Notes under the pieces: generated by a model | Told to the model about the DNA's origin: nothing | Database searches by the model: none | The model's input: the letters and a program-made list of their open reading frames with translations, nothing else | Shown here: piece by piece, positions 7,428 through 18,900 of the stretch | Layout: the number at the start of each line of letters is the position of its first letter | Numbering within the stretch: position 1 is the stretch's first letter | IMG/VR virus record: IMGVR_UViG_3300021963_000021 | Span: 186,001 to 250,000 of that record | Reading direction: 5' to 3' (one strand) | Length of the DNA: 64,000 bases | From: a virus | Made by a program: the position numbers and the translations under genes

Positions 7428-10003
7428 TATACTTTTTCTCCACGTTGCGGAAATGCTAGATATTTATCCTCTATAATTCCGTCGACAGAATCTATGATAT
7501 AGCGGTCTACATCAAAGTCTATCGTTTTAAAATCAAATTCGCTGTTTTTTATTCTTAATATAATTTCGTCTGCGTAGCCCGGTTTTACAAAACAAATAGG
7601 AATCGCACTGACAAATCCTGGTTCTACATACCCGTTTTCTTGTATGCTACGCATCCACAGCGGCAAATAGGTGCGATCTCGTTGACCAACACCTTTTATA
7701 CGTTTTCGCATATTTTTAATACTGTTTGGAAACACTCTTTGGTGATCCTGGTCACTGACTAACGGAATATCGCTGTCAATTTTTTGTGCTGTTTGATTAA
7801 CTAACACAGGACTATTAATCTTGTTTGGTAATTGTACTGTTCTAGAAATACTCTTTCCGTTTTTTATCAATGGGTCTAAGACATCTACATATACAACTTC
7901 GTAGATTATTTCTTGAGTAGTTTGATCTTTGCCCACAGCTTTTTTAACATCACCAAAAATAAAACGCTTTCTATAATGGTTTCTGCTCATTGCCTGTACA
8001 AAGGTTTCTGACATTTCACTTTCTATACCAGCATATGCCAGCATCTTAAGTTCGTCTTGAACTCCAAATGCTGGGTCGCCATATCTATAGATCTTTTCCG
8101 GAGCAAAAATCACGTTATTAGAAATAAAGTCATTCCAGCTATCACGTTTAGATTTTTTCTGTAATACCTTAAAGTACATATTACTATAGACGATATCTGC
8201 TATACTAGAAATCTTAATTTGAAAAGTCTTTGAGCTTTCTGTGTAGTTAAAGATATCTTTGGCACCTACTACAAATGTGTAAGTTCTATCAAAATCTGTT
8301 AATTGGTTATCAAAGGTAACATTGTAATCGCGATCTGAACTGCCATCCCAGTTATAGAATCTTGTTATACCTGGCTTATCGATAGAACCGATTTGATTTA
8401 CCTTGCCAATGATTTCGCCTGTTGACAGCAATTTTAACCCTGGAGGCAATTCGCCGGATTCGTGTTTGTATAAAACAAGTCCGCCTCTAAGTTTAGACAC
8501 TGCTTCGACATAGAGTTGACTGTCTTTGTTTGGAGATATGCTGCCTAACGCTTGATTACTGAGCCATTCTATTCCACTTTCGATTTCACCGATAACGCTT
8601 AGTTTAAATGTTCTTGGTGTTGAAGCTCTAGTGCCGCTGGTATAGTTAGCAGTAGCAGTCACAGTGAAAATGTAATCTTTGGTAATTCTAGGCTGGTAAG
8701 GTAATTTACCTGTTAGCTCACCGGTGATAGTATCAATAGTTAATCCTGGAGGAACAACGCTGTCGTAGCCAAATATAATTTCAGAATCAATAGATATTCT
8801 AGAAGTTACGTTTGGATCGACATAAACTCTATATCTATAGTTGCTTCTAACTTCTAGGGTTGAATCTAATTTTTCTACGTCTACTATTGTATATGTTCCT
8901 AGCGTACTGTCTGTATAGTCGTAGACATCAGCTATGGCAAACTTTTGATTTTTTCTAGGAATACCATAGTTACCTTTGGCATCTTTAGACATTACAACTT
9001 CTATATACGCATCGTTATCTCGAGCTAATCTAGTAGTGATACCTTTGAACTCTGGGTTTATAGTTTCTACCTTGTAGGAAATGTACCCAGGCAGCGATGG
9101 CGGATCATATACTTCTAAGTATACAGTCGCATAGTTATTGGCACGTCTTAGTCCTAGATTAGATTCTGTTATCCATATAGGATTTCTAACATAGGTATTG
9201 TCCGCACGGAAGATACCTGTACCTACCTGCATTATGGTATTATCTGATCTTAGGAAATCTTCGCTGACTACATAGATTTGAAATGTTCTACGTGTTTCGT
9301 TTATACCGTCTGTGGCTGCTACAGTAAATTGATAGTAACGTGTTAGTCTTCTAGGAAAGTTTGTTTCGTCAAAATAGTCATAGAGTCTATCGTCAAACGT
9401 AAAACTATCAAAACCGTTGACTGGTCTGGTTCCTAGATCGTATGGTGCTGCATCGAAAAGATTCAGATCATAGTTACCGCTGTATATTCTATAATCTAAG
9501 GCAAATATAGGATCAGTAAACCCGCTGATACGCCCAGTATTAGTTAGTGTTAGACCTGGCGGCAATTCGCCACCGTTATATGGAATGTAATATTCAATGG
9601 TATCACCAGCTGGTAAGTCTGGATCTAGTGCTATTAATTGGAAATCTACTTTGTCGTTATCTAAAACAAAAAATGTAGAATTAGGTCCTACAGGTAGCAG
9701 TCCTTCGTTGGTCGCCCATACAGGGCTGTCACTGCCTTCGACTGTGATGTTAAAGGTTCTGTCTTTGCTTTCGACACCGTCATTGGCTCTAACAACAAAT
9801 CTTGAGATCGTTGTTTTTTGTACTTCTAAAGGAGTACCGTTGATTACGCCATTGTCGATCCTAAGACCTCTAGGTAAAGAACCAGCCTGAAGAGAGTAAG
9901 TTACTGTACCCGCAGTTGATGTTGCTACTAACGCAATATTTTGTATGTCGCGTTCGTTAATGGTCCCTAGAGAACCAGATACAGTAATCCATTTTAGTGA
10001 CAT
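7427..10003 (-). CDS. Ig-repeat virion protein (tail/baseplate)
   Basis: 858 residues. At least four copies of the putative-Ig (He_PIG) signature are visible: LPRGLRIDNGVINGTP, LPPGLTLTNTGRISG, VPPGLTIDTITGELTG and LPPGLKLLSTGEIIG. They are separated by beta-rich, cadherin-like domains of about 100 residues with RTFxxxV strands. The last 250 residues are different and probably bind neighbouring baseplate parts. Such domains act as spacers and carbohydrate-binding modules on phage tails. No signal peptide. It lies within the structural operon. Confidence 0.75.
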   Translation of the reverse strand: MSLKWITVSGSLGTINERDIQNIALVATSTAGTVTYSLQAGSLPRGLRIDNGVINGTPLEVQKTTISRFVVRANDGVESKDRTFNITVEGSDSPVWATNEGLLPVGPNSTFFVLDNDKVDFQLIALDPDLPAGDTIEYYIPYNGGELPPGLTLTNTGRISGFTDPIFALDYRIYSGNYDLNLFDAAPYDLGTRPVNGFDSFTFDDRLYDYFDETNFPRRLTRYYQFTVAATDGINETRRTFQIYVVSEDFLRSDNTIMQVGTGIFRADNTYVRNPIWITESNLGLRRANNYATVYLEVYDPPSLPGYISYKVETINPEFKGITTRLARDNDAYIEVVMSKDAKGNYGIPRKNQKFAIADVYDYTDSTLGTYTIVDVEKLDSTLEVRSNYRYRVYVDPNVTSRISIDSEIIFGYDSVVPPGLTIDTITGELTGKLPYQPRITKDYIFTVTATANYTSGTRASTPRTFKLSVIGEIESGIEWLSNQALGSISPNKDSQLYVEAVSKLRGGLVLYKHESGELPPGLKLLSTGEIIGKVNQIGSIDKPGITRFYNWDGSSDRDYNVTFDNQLTDFDRTYTFVVGAKDIFNYTESSKTFQIKISSIADIVYSNMYFKVLQKKSKRDSWNDFISNNVIFAPEKIYRYGDPAFGVQDELKMLAYAGIESEMSETFVQAMSRNHYRKRFIFGDVKKAVGKDQTTQEIIYEVVYVDVLDPLIKNGKSISRTVQLPNKINSPVLVNQTAQKIDSDIPLVSDQDHQRVFPNSIKNMRKRIKGVGQRDRTYLPLWMRSIQENGYVEPGFVSAIPICFVKPGYADEIILRIKNSEFDFKTIDFDVDRYIIDSVDGIIEDKYLAFPQRGEKV

Positions 10004-10013
10004 TCATAATCCC

Positions 10014-11426
10014 TTACCAAGAAGTACCAGATACTGCTGATCTCTTCCAGATGTTAGCTATTCCGTCGTAGCTGGCTGTACACACATATATGTAATTGCC
10101 GTCAGCGAAAACCATGCCTTCAACATCGCCTGGCTCTCCGATTGACGCTGAAGGTACAGCATGTCTATATGTCGCTCCAGTTTCTGCTGGATTATAGAAT
10201 TTGATAGTCTCACCGTTTGATGTTGCTCCTGCCGATACTGAGAATGTTTCAGTAGTAGTGATAACACCGCCGATAGCACTGGCTACAGTTCTTAATGACA
10301 CGCCAGGTAAGCTGAACACCGCACCTGCTCTGATACCATCTGTGCTAGCAACTGTGAATGTAGATCTAGATGCTGGACCAGGAACAGCACCATTAAGTGT
10401 TGTAGTTACTGGCAGTTGATTAGCAATCCCGCCTTTGACCTGCATTCTGTGTGATGAACTATCTACAGAAATTGTAGGTATGTTGCCCTCAGGAGTATAT
10501 GGCCAATCTCCCATTTGTATTCTACCACTACCGCCTATGAATAGGTTTCTAAATGGTGTTTGGTCGTATCCCACATCCCAAGCACTAGCAGTTGACGCAA
10601 CTACGTGATTTTTAATAGTACCGTTTAAGTTGACACTGTTTTCGTTTCCGTCAATAAGTGCGAACCCGCCTAGACCTGAATCATTTGGAAACACGCTACC
10701 GTGAAGGTCACCATAGAATTGACCATTGAACGCACCTTCTCCGCCGGATCCTGTGTCGCCGACAGTTACACCTGATGAAGATTTTAACAGGCCTGTAAAT
10801 TCGCCTACTACAGCTCCTGCTACGTTACCTGCTACGTCACCTGTGACATTACCTGTGACATTGCCTAATAGATTTCCTGTAATACCTGCGCTAGCAGATA
10901 TAGTGCTTGTTTCAATTGGGCCAACAACCTTTCCGGTTAGACCATCTAAAAGCTGAACGGAGTTATCAGCAAATACTGATCCTTTAACATCGCCTTCGTG
11001 GAATCCCATGGTGTCAGCGTTGACTTGTCCAGCTTCAACAGTGTCAGCATAGATTGTTCCCCATCTTTTAGTGTCTGTTCCTAGATTGTATGTGCCGTCA
11101 TTGTTTGGAATCAAACTACTTGAAATGTCTGCGGCAAACACAACTTCGTCATCATTGCCAGTTCCTAAGGTGATGTTGCCGTCTGCTGTGATATTGCCAG
11201 ACGCATGTATGTTACCGGTAATGTCTATATTACCAGTACCGACGATGTCGTTGCCACCTAAGTCAATGTCACTAATAAGCTCGCTTCCGCTAGCTATTAG
11301 TTTTCCACCGACTGATCCATCACCAGCGTAAATGGCTCCCTGATCTGTTACGTAGATCAGTTCTCCTTCTAGCGGTGTATACGCTGCTAATTCAGCTGCG
11401 GTTCCTCTTTTTAATCTTAGAGCCAT
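10014..11426 (-). CDS. Tail fibre protein
   Basis: 470 residues. The N-terminus (LKRGTAAEL..TPLEGELIYVTD followed by AIYAGDG) is a common tail-fibre start module. It is followed by glycine-rich triple-helix-like repeats (GNITADGNITLG, GNVTGNVTGDVAGNVAG) and a C-terminal domain with a CTASYDGIANIWKR segment. It probably forms a trimeric fibre. 10-12 nt gaps to both neighbours place it in the tail operon. Confidence 0.75.
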   Translation of the reverse strand: MALRLKRGTAAELAAYTPLEGELIYVTDQGAIYAGDGSVGGKLIASGSELISDIDLGGNDIVGTGNIDITGNIHASGNITADGNITLGTGNDDEVVFAADISSSLIPNNDGTYNLGTDTKRWGTIYADTVEAGQVNADTMGFHEGDVKGSVFADNSVQLLDGLTGKVVGPIETSTISASAGITGNLLGNVTGNVTGDVAGNVAGAVVGEFTGLLKSSSGVTVGDTGSGGEGAFNGQFYGDLHGSVFPNDSGLGGFALIDGNENSVNLNGTIKNHVVASTASAWDVGYDQTPFRNLFIGGSGRIQMGDWPYTPEGNIPTISVDSSSHRMQVKGGIANQLPVTTTLNGAVPGPASRSTFTVASTDGIRAGAVFSLPGVSLRTVASAIGGVITTTETFSVSAGATSNGETIKFYNPAETGATYRHAVPSASIGEPGDVEGMVFADGNYIYVCTASYDGIANIWKRSAVSGTSW

Positions 11427-11438
11427 TCTATTTCTCCG

Positions 11439-12119
11439 TTATATGTTACCTAGGTCTAATTCTGTTTCACTTGGATACACTATAGTACCAAAGTCAAAAT
11501 CTATGTTAGAAAATAAAAATTGAAGAGCATTTTGTGTGATTCCGGTTATACTTCCAAAATCGATGTCAAATACTCCTCTTGCTATATTTTCTCCGCCGAA
11601 ACCGTATATGTTTCCTTCATAGTTGTTAGCGGTAATATCTCCATTGATATTGATATCACCTGTACCTGTGATATCAAAACCATTTAATTCTAAATCGGAA
11701 GTTAGTGTATTGATAGGCGATGCTTCAATAGTTATAACAGTGCCTGAACGGGTTACTGTTACGTTATCACTTCCTTGTAAAGTTAAACTTGTCGTTGGGC
11801 TAGTAGCCGCTACCGTTCCGTTAGAAGTAACGATCTGACTAAAAATATTTTGTAACGGCGATTCGATAGTTATATCGTTGTCGTTTTGCGTGACTGTTAC
11901 ATTGCTACTACCTTTGATAGTTCTAAGTTCTAGCTCGGCTAATGTTTTTTGTTTAAACACTTCAGCACCGTCGCCGATGTTTACACCTATAACTCCTAGT
12001 TCGTTATACAAATCTCTGAAAAGATTGTTAACTTTACCGAATGCAGATCGTAGGTCATCGCCTAAGCCATCGTTAACTTGGTTTCCTAGATTCGGTAGTA
12101 ATGATTCATTCACAGCCAT
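11439..12119 (-). CDS. Fibre/baseplate protein with shared N-terminal motif
   Basis: 226 residues. The N-terminal GDDLRSAFGKVNNLFRDLYN is the shared attachment-type motif. The rest consists of beta-helical repeats rich in V, T, I, G and D (LQGSDNVTVTRSGTVITIEAS type). It could connect a fibre to the baseplate. A late promoter element lies about 20 nt upstream of the ATG (12139-12145). Confidence 0.65.
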   Translation of the reverse strand: MAVNESLLPNLGNQVNDGLGDDLRSAFGKVNNLFRDLYNELGVIGVNIGDGAEVFKQKTLAELELRTIKGSSNVTVTQNDNDITIESPLQNIFSQIVTSNGTVAATSPTTSLTLQGSDNVTVTRSGTVITIEASPINTLTSDLELNGFDITGTGDININGDITANNYEGNIYGFGGENIARGVFDIDFGSITGITQNALQFLFSNIDFDFGTIVYPSETELDLGNI

Positions 12120-12138
12120 GTTTTCGCCCTATATCCAA

Positions 12139-12145
12139 TATTTAT
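12139..12145 (-). promoter_or_regulatory. T4-type late promoter element
   Basis: ATAAATA followed by TTGG on the minus strand. The predicted start is near 12133, giving a 13-nt leader for the gene at 12119. Confidence 0.45.
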
Positions 12146-12156
12146 CAACTGTTCCA

Positions 12157-14805
12157 TTATCCTTTAGCCCTTATTTTTGGACGGGGGTATACACTGCCCG
12201 TAGCGGGTCTATACTGGTAGTTTTTCTTAGGAAATACGTTACCTGTAAGAGGTCTTTCTTGAGGATAATATAGATACAGATTAGCACTGCCTTGTAGATC
12301 TGTAGTATTTGTGGGACCGCTTGGTCCTATTTGTGTTAACTGATTTGATTTAGCATAGGCCAGCAAATAGTTCTTAGCCTGTGCTTGATTCATGTTAGGA
12401 TAGATTTCTAGAGCACATGCTAATACTCCGCAGACCTGCGGGCTAGCCATACTAGTTCCACTTATTTTACCTAGATAGTAACTAGAAGATCTAGGGTCAG
12501 TTGTGCCCGAAGGATACGAACTTATGATATAAGTGCCGGGAGCATAGATATCAGTTCCCGGACCGCAGTCTGAATAGGATGCTTTAACTTCGGTAGATGT
12601 GATATCTACAGAACCCACGCAGATGGTATTGAGATTGTAATTACCACCGGCAGCTATACTGTCGTTGGCTGTTGGGCTACTTCCTCTCATATAATAATAT
12701 ACTTGTCCGGGATATCTAGCTGACATTTCAAAAGTGTTATCCCAGTCTGGGCCACCTGGCAAATCGTGTTTCCATTTTCCATTGCCGGAAGCACCTACAT
12801 ATAGTATACCTTCTGCCTGTGCGTCTTCTACGTCTGCATCCAGCGCAGCTACACGAGCAGGGATACGTTGACCGGCTATGAATCCCCAGGCATTGAGTTG
12901 TTCTGTGGTAAAACTACCTGCGCTAGATTTATTTGCGTTAGCGCCTACTTGTAGGTCGATACGATTCACTGAGTTTTCATAGAATATGTATTCTGCTACC
13001 ATAGTAGGACTTCCTAGAGTTCCACCTATTCCGTTTGTACCTTCAATTCTTACACGGAATGTTCGATCAGGAGTTACTCCGGATGTACCGTAGTAAATGC
13101 GTTGTACTGAATTATCTGCGGCTGTTAACATTATCTTAGGATAGTTAGGAGTTGAAGGACTTATACCACTGTATACATTAGACCCGCCGCCAAGCGTTAG
13201 ATAAAAGTTAGTGCCGACATAAATTTCACTGTATAGGGTACCTAGATATGAAATGTTGAATGGCAATGACAACTGCCAATATCCGTCATCGTTGTTGCCC
13301 ATAGTAGGAGTAGTCGACACAGATAACCCTGTAGTTGATCCTAATGAGTTAGATATGGGAGACACTGTGGCAGTAGCTGTGCCGCCAGGCACTGATACTG
13401 TGGCATTCATAGCTACAGCAGTTACTGGGTTTTCAACAGTGGCATTGTCAATGATTGACACGAACTCGATAGTATATACTGCTGTGTTAGGCAATGCTAC
13501 AGTTTGCTCGATGATCAGTTCAATGTCTCCACCGGAAGTAGATGTTTCTGGGCCAGCTGTGTAGGCGTTGATAACTGTAGCACCTTGTTTGATATTAATG
13601 CCTAATGTCATTGTGGTGGTGCCATTAAACCCGCCTGTGGCAATATTATTGAGCACACTTAAGGTACAGGGTCCTTGAACAGTTGTTGTATATAAGTTAT
13701 CTGGATTTTGATCACCTAGATAGGAAAAGGAAACCTGTCCTCCGTCCTGTGTCCACGCAGCAGGCTTTGATAATATCCTAGAGCTTGCGTCCACGATCGA
13801 CCCTGTTGTGGTAATTCGATTACCGGCATTTTCTAAACCGACTAGATCAGCTAGTTTTGCGTTAGCTGTGTATACTCCACTGAGGCCAAGATATGTAAAA
13901 CTCCCTGTAGGTGCGTATCTTGTTCCTCGGTATGTGACTGCGGTGATATCATTGAAACTCCATTCGTTAGCAAAGATACTCATACCCCAACTGTTGTTTG
14001 TCACTGTTGGGTTTTTTCTACCTGTATTAGGATTTATGCTTTTGTTAGCATGAAACTGTCTTACATAATCCATGACATATGGAAAGTTGTAATTTGCTCC
14101 ATCACCTGCTAGATAATAGATATTATAGATGTTAGCATCTCTAGCCCAACCTTGTGTGTTGCCTGCTACAGTACCTGCTACGTGAGTCGAATGTGAGCCA
14201 GTGCCATACACATAATTAGAAGCTGCGGTTCCTTTAACAACAGGATCATGCTGTCCCCAATTATATTGTACGGTTCTTGTACCGCCTGTACCGTCAGCAT
14301 TGACCGCGAATTCTGGGTGGTTCCAAACTATTCCGTTCTCGTCAACGACAACAACGTCGACATTTTTTCCTGTGGCATTAAGAGTTACAGTACCAGTTTG
14401 CGTAGTAGTTCCGTCTGAACCCCAACCTGATCGTTGCGCACCTTCTGTACAGCGAAGTAACGCAAAATTTTTCATCGTGCTAGATGTAGAACTGGATTTA
14501 TTCCAGTTTGTTGATGTTTGTGTGTATCCGGTAGTGCCTGCGCTGATGCCTCGGTATCTTGGATGTATTTCTACTGATCTTATTCTTGGATCATTTTTTA
14601 ACTGTTCAGCTTCCCAGTCAGTGAGCCAATAATGTGTGTTTCTACTGCTGGGCCTACGTTCTGCCAGCAGTATAGATCTAGTCAGCTCAGTGTTAGGTGG
14701 AGCGATTCCTTGGGTTTCGAGTTCATTATAAATGTCATCAATGTCTAGCATATCGTTTACTGTAACGATATATTCTTTGACCTTGATATAATCTTTTAAA
14801 GACAT
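12157..14805 (-). CDS. Subtilisin-like serine protease, virion associated
   Basis: 882 residues, S8 family. The catalytic triad is visible: D155 in VVVVDENG, H205 in GSHSTHVAGTVAG and S785 in ISGTSMASPQVCG; an oxyanion Asn is expected in the NNSWGMS segment. A beta-rich insert of roughly 350 residues lies between the His and Ser regions, and about 90 residues precede the catalytic domain. No signal peptide is present, so it is likely assembled into the tail. There it could mature tail proteins or digest a surface protein at infection. It sits between two fibre genes; its ATG at 14805 lies 1 nt from the gene before it. Confidence 0.88.
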   Translation of the reverse strand: MSLKDYIKVKEYIVTVNDMLDIDDIYNELETQGIAPPNTELTRSILLAERRPSSRNTHYWLTDWEAEQLKNDPRIRSVEIHPRYRGISAGTTGYTQTSTNWNKSSSTSSTMKNFALLRCTEGAQRSGWGSDGTTTQTGTVTLNATGKNVDVVVVDENGIVWNHPEFAVNADGTGGTRTVQYNWGQHDPVVKGTAASNYVYGTGSHSTHVAGTVAGNTQGWARDANIYNIYYLAGDGANYNFPYVMDYVRQFHANKSINPNTGRKNPTVTNNSWGMSIFANEWSFNDITAVTYRGTRYAPTGSFTYLGLSGVYTANAKLADLVGLENAGNRITTTGSIVDASSRILSKPAAWTQDGGQVSFSYLGDQNPDNLYTTTVQGPCTLSVLNNIATGGFNGTTTMTLGINIKQGATVINAYTAGPETSTSGGDIELIIEQTVALPNTAVYTIEFVSIIDNATVENPVTAVAMNATVSVPGGTATATVSPISNSLGSTTGLSVSTTPTMGNNDDGYWQLSLPFNISYLGTLYSEIYVGTNFYLTLGGGSNVYSGISPSTPNYPKIMLTAADNSVQRIYYGTSGVTPDRTFRVRIEGTNGIGGTLGSPTMVAEYIFYENSVNRIDLQVGANANKSSAGSFTTEQLNAWGFIAGQRIPARVAALDADVEDAQAEGILYVGASGNGKWKHDLPGGPDWDNTFEMSARYPGQVYYYMRGSSPTANDSIAAGGNYNLNTICVGSVDITSTEVKASYSDCGPGTDIYAPGTYIISSYPSGTTDPRSSSYYLGKISGTSMASPQVCGVLACALEIYPNMNQAQAKNYLLAYAKSNQLTQIGPSGPTNTTDLQGSANLYLYYPQERPLTGNVFPKKNYQYRPATGSVYPRPKIRAKG

Positions 14806-14806
14806 A

Positions 14807-15946
14807 TTAGCTCTCTAGTTGTATCACTGTGGTTGTAACTGTGATAGTTCTGGTCGATCCGCTTAGATTTGTTACTGCTGCGTAGATATTCGTTGTTGGT
14901 GTAGCATCGTCATTGTATCCTAGCACACCTGGTGAAAGTATCACAGTTTCTGAACCGGCTGTGATAACTTCCGCAATAACCCCTGCTCCTGCGCTAGGAT
15001 CAGTTCCTTGACTTCTGCTAGCGTCTGCTGTTCGTGCTGCGTCAGTGATGTAAAATCTAACCCATGCTGCTGCGTTGGTGTTTATTTTATACATCATGTA
15101 TGTTTTGTAACCTGTTATGGTTATATTGCCTGTGGCATTATTTGCCAGTGAAGCTGTAGTGCCACCGGCTGGAACTCTTGAACCTAGACCAGTCCCGCCA
15201 CCACCACCTGTTACTGTGGTAAAACTAAATCCTCCCGAGCCGTTAGTAGTCAGTACCTGTCCTACTGATCCGTCGGTTATACCTAAATTTAAAATACTTG
15301 TCGGTATTGTTGGTCTTCCTGATAGATCGCCGTATGCTCCGCTAGTAGCCACAGTAGCCAATGATGGTCTTCCTGATAGATCGCCGTACACACCTGATGT
15401 TGCTACAGTGGCCAATGAAGGCCTGCCAGATAGATCACCATATGCTCCGGACGTTGCTACTGTAGCAAATGTAGGTTTTCCAGATACGTTAGACCATGTT
15501 AAACTTGCTGATGTTATAAAACCAGCACCGTTAGTTAACTGATTAGTATTGGTCGGGATCGTAGGTGCTCCAGATACACTTGACCAATTCACTGTACCTG
15601 TCCACGCAGTGCTCTGCTGACTGCTATCTGGAAAATTTAAAGTATCTGCTGATAAGTTACCGACTGTGAGACTTCTGGTAGATGTATTACCTCGAGTTAA
15701 TACAGTATCTATAGTGTCAGTACCGCCCACAACTGCTATAGTTGTACTAGTCCAGGTGTTGGATTCTGGATCCCAACCTATAACATCATTGATCGATGTA
15801 CCGTTTGTTATTCCGAGATCTTCAATAGATTGCGGAATATCAAAATTATAAACTTCTTCAAAGTTGTCGTTTATATCTGATACTGCTAATCGAAGTTTAT
15901 CCCATGTTAAAGGGGGACTGCCTGGGGATATGATTTTTTTAGTCAT
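14807..15946 (-). CDS. Tail fibre protein with tandem repeats
   Basis: 379 residues. An N-terminal motif related to the shared one (DKLRLAVSDINDNFEEVYN) is followed by at least three near-identical repeats of about 16 residues (ATVATSGAYGDLSGRP). A glycine hinge GGGGTGLG and a beta-rich C-terminal domain follow. The repeats are the collagen-like shaft repeats common in phage side fibres. TAATG coupling joins it to the 2744-residue gene upstream. Confidence 0.72.
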   Translation of the reverse strand: MTKKIISPGSPPLTWDKLRLAVSDINDNFEEVYNFDIPQSIEDLGITNGTSINDVIGWDPESNTWTSTTIAVVGGTDTIDTVLTRGNTSTRSLTVGNLSADTLNFPDSSQQSTAWTGTVNWSSVSGAPTIPTNTNQLTNGAGFITSASLTWSNVSGKPTFATVATSGAYGDLSGRPSLATVATSGVYGDLSGRPSLATVATSGAYGDLSGRPTIPTSILNLGITDGSVGQVLTTNGSGGFSFTTVTGGGGGTGLGSRVPAGGTTASLANNATGNITITGYKTYMMYKINTNAAAWVRFYITDAARTADASRSQGTDPSAGAGVIAEVITAGSETVILSPGVLGYNDDATPTTNIYAAVTNLSGSTRTITVTTTVIQLES

Positions 15947-18900
15947 TATACTCTTCCTACGACGATTTCAATTGTACCAATTCTATCGCTGTCATAATCT
16001 TCCAGCGCCTTGCCGATTATTGTACCTGGGCTAGCAACAGTACCTGCTGATATCGCAATACCTGCGATACCGCTGGCAACTATTAGATCGCCTTTCTTAA
16101 CTTTACCTACTACCTTAGTTGGAACACGACCTTGTAGTGCTACGCAGGTCCTTGTGCCTTGTTGTTCGGAGTTTAGAACAAACGCAGGATTAGTTGTTAC
16201 TACACCGGCTACTCTAGTTGTTGCGGCTTCGTTGCACAGTGTAATCTCAGAGTCACCGCCGAACATTACTACAGTTCCGGGCTCGTATTCTTTGTCTGAA
16301 GCATACCACTCTGCTAAGTCAGCCCAAGTAGCACTCATTCTAGACCCAGCATTTACGTTCCAATAACCAGAAATGTACCCGTTGGTTAATACACCGCCTG
16401 TGGTTGTTGACGCAAGTGTACCGCCTTTGACGTCAATGACACCGTTGGTTAGTCCGCCAGTATCTGTGAATCTATGTTCACGAGCAATGTATGAAGTATA
16501 CTGTCTAGCTGATGTTGAGCCATCATTTAAACGTATACCTGAACCACCATTGCCGTTTCTTACTAATGTGTAGTAGGAACCAGTCGCGCCGTCGTCTAAC
16601 ACTCTAGTCAATGATGAAGTAGTAGTTGAGTTGACTGTGAAGTTAACCCCGTCACCGGCATTGATCCCACCGGTTAGTGTTATCGATCCGCTGGAAGTAA
16701 CACCCGTGGTAGTCAATGCTCCTATAGCAATTTCACCGCTTGGGCCACGTTGTACGATAGTATTATTAGCATTAGAGCTGCCATAGGTCACAGTGGTAAA
16801 TTTACCTGTACCGGTTCCTGTTGACGACCTAACAACAACACCGATACTTGGAACTTCAGCTCGACTTAGTCCGTCGGCATCCTCGACAATAGTTCTAGCG
16901 TCAATTGGTACAACAGCACCTGTTGGTGTTCCTGTTGTTGGAACACCTCGACGACCTAGTACCTTTGTTACTGTGCCAGACAGTGATGTTTGGTCTGTGG
17001 CATCATACACGCTAGGATCGATGTGAGCAAGTTTAGCTCTTGATATACCTGTAGTAGTTGATGTTGCGTCTTTTAGTGCTAGGAATCCGTTGACAATAGT
17101 AAACTCTGTGTCCTTGGCGCCTGACAGCATACCATATAGTCTTACTTTTGCTGAGCCACTGATTACACCACCGCCGGATGTATTTGCTGGAATATCAAAA
17201 GTATCAGTTGTTACGTTTGAAATTTTCCAGTCACCGTTGATCGCAGTTACAGTAGTTTCACCAGAAATAACAACTACGTTGTTGTTGCTAAATCCGTGAC
17301 CAGCAGCAGTTATCGTGGTAGACACTGTGGTATTTGCTGTGTATGCTGTTACACTATATCCGTCTGCTGTAGTTGCTTTCGCAGTGTTCAACGCAAGTTT
17401 GTGTTGACCAATCGCAGCATCGTAATTAATATCTGCGTCGACAATAGTGTTGTCATTGATTGTGGCATTGATAGTTGTACCACTTCTAGTAAATGTTAGA
17501 TATCCGCCGACTGTGGCGTTGGTAAAGTTTGCTCCAGTGCCAGTAAACACTAATATATCTGAATTAGATACACCGTATGTTGGCGAGCCTGTTTCTGGTC
17601 TCCAACCAGATGGACCATCTTCTAAGTTAGCCATCTTCATGAAGAATCTTGGAACAGCTTCTTCACCGCCTGCTATACCCTGTCTCGGTTGTGGTAAGTT
17701 AAGCACACGGTTGTCGTCCATGTCCAAGTTGCCCTTCATAGACAACTCACCGTTCAGTGCTAGGTAACCTGGACCAATCAGTCCGTCAGTTACACGCACA
17801 CCAAAGTGTGATAGACCTAAACGTCTATCGATATATGTTCTTGTAGCATTTTCTGTTGGCACTGCCTGTGAGTCTGGAAGTCCAGAACCTCCCAATGAAG
17901 TGTCATTAGAGAATTCAGAAATTTCTTGACCTTGACGTAGACGTAAGCTGTCAATACCGCGCAAGTTAATGCTAGCATCAAGAGTTACCTGTCCAGTACC
18001 TTGGTCAACAGCAAAGAAGTCACCGACTCGGAAGTTACCTGATTGGTCAGTGCTTACAAAGAACACACGTCCTTTGCCCTTTTCAATTACTTGATTTTCT
18101 TTGTCCGGAGTGTTAGCCGGAGGTCCAAAGATGTTATTTGGATAGTTAGTATCAGCATAAGAGCCAGTACCGATATCTAAGAAATCGTGTCCTGTTGCTC
18201 TCATAGTTGAAATATTAACAGTAATATCACCGACAGCACCTGCTCTGATACCAGAGTTTAATGTTAGGTTACCGTTGCTGGCATTAACTGAATATGTTAG
18301 ACCACCTAACACCTGTAGAGAACTTGTTCCGCCGCTGAACACACCGAACCCAGTGCTGTCTAGCGTCATAGTCAATGCTGAATCTGTGTACAGCGCAAAA
18401 TTGGTATCGGAAGTGACTACTACAGCCATAGAGCCGCTGGCATCACTTAATCCGTAGACTGTGCCGCCTGTTGTGGCAGTTATCTTAATAGTGCCAGCAC
18501 CTACGGTATGAATAATGTATGTTTCATTGGCAACGATGCCGCCAAACACTACACCTGAGAACACAATTCTTTGACCAGCAGCCAGCCCTGCAGTTGAACT
18601 AACAGTGATATTATCTGTAGATGCTACAGTAGCTGTGGCAGTTATGCTGTAGGTCAACGGATTCACATAATAGGTGTTACCGTTTAACTGAGTCATGCCT
18701 GTAACACCGGTAAACTTGATTCTTCTACCAGCATTTAGATATTGCTCAGTTGATGTTGTGATAACGCAGGGATTGGCCTTGGTAGCTGCTGATACTGTGG
18801 CAGTTCTAGTTACCGCTAACGGATTTGTTAAATTCCTAAAGGTCAATACGCCAATTGGGTTATTTGGATCTGCTGAGTTTACATCATAACCTGTGATTTC

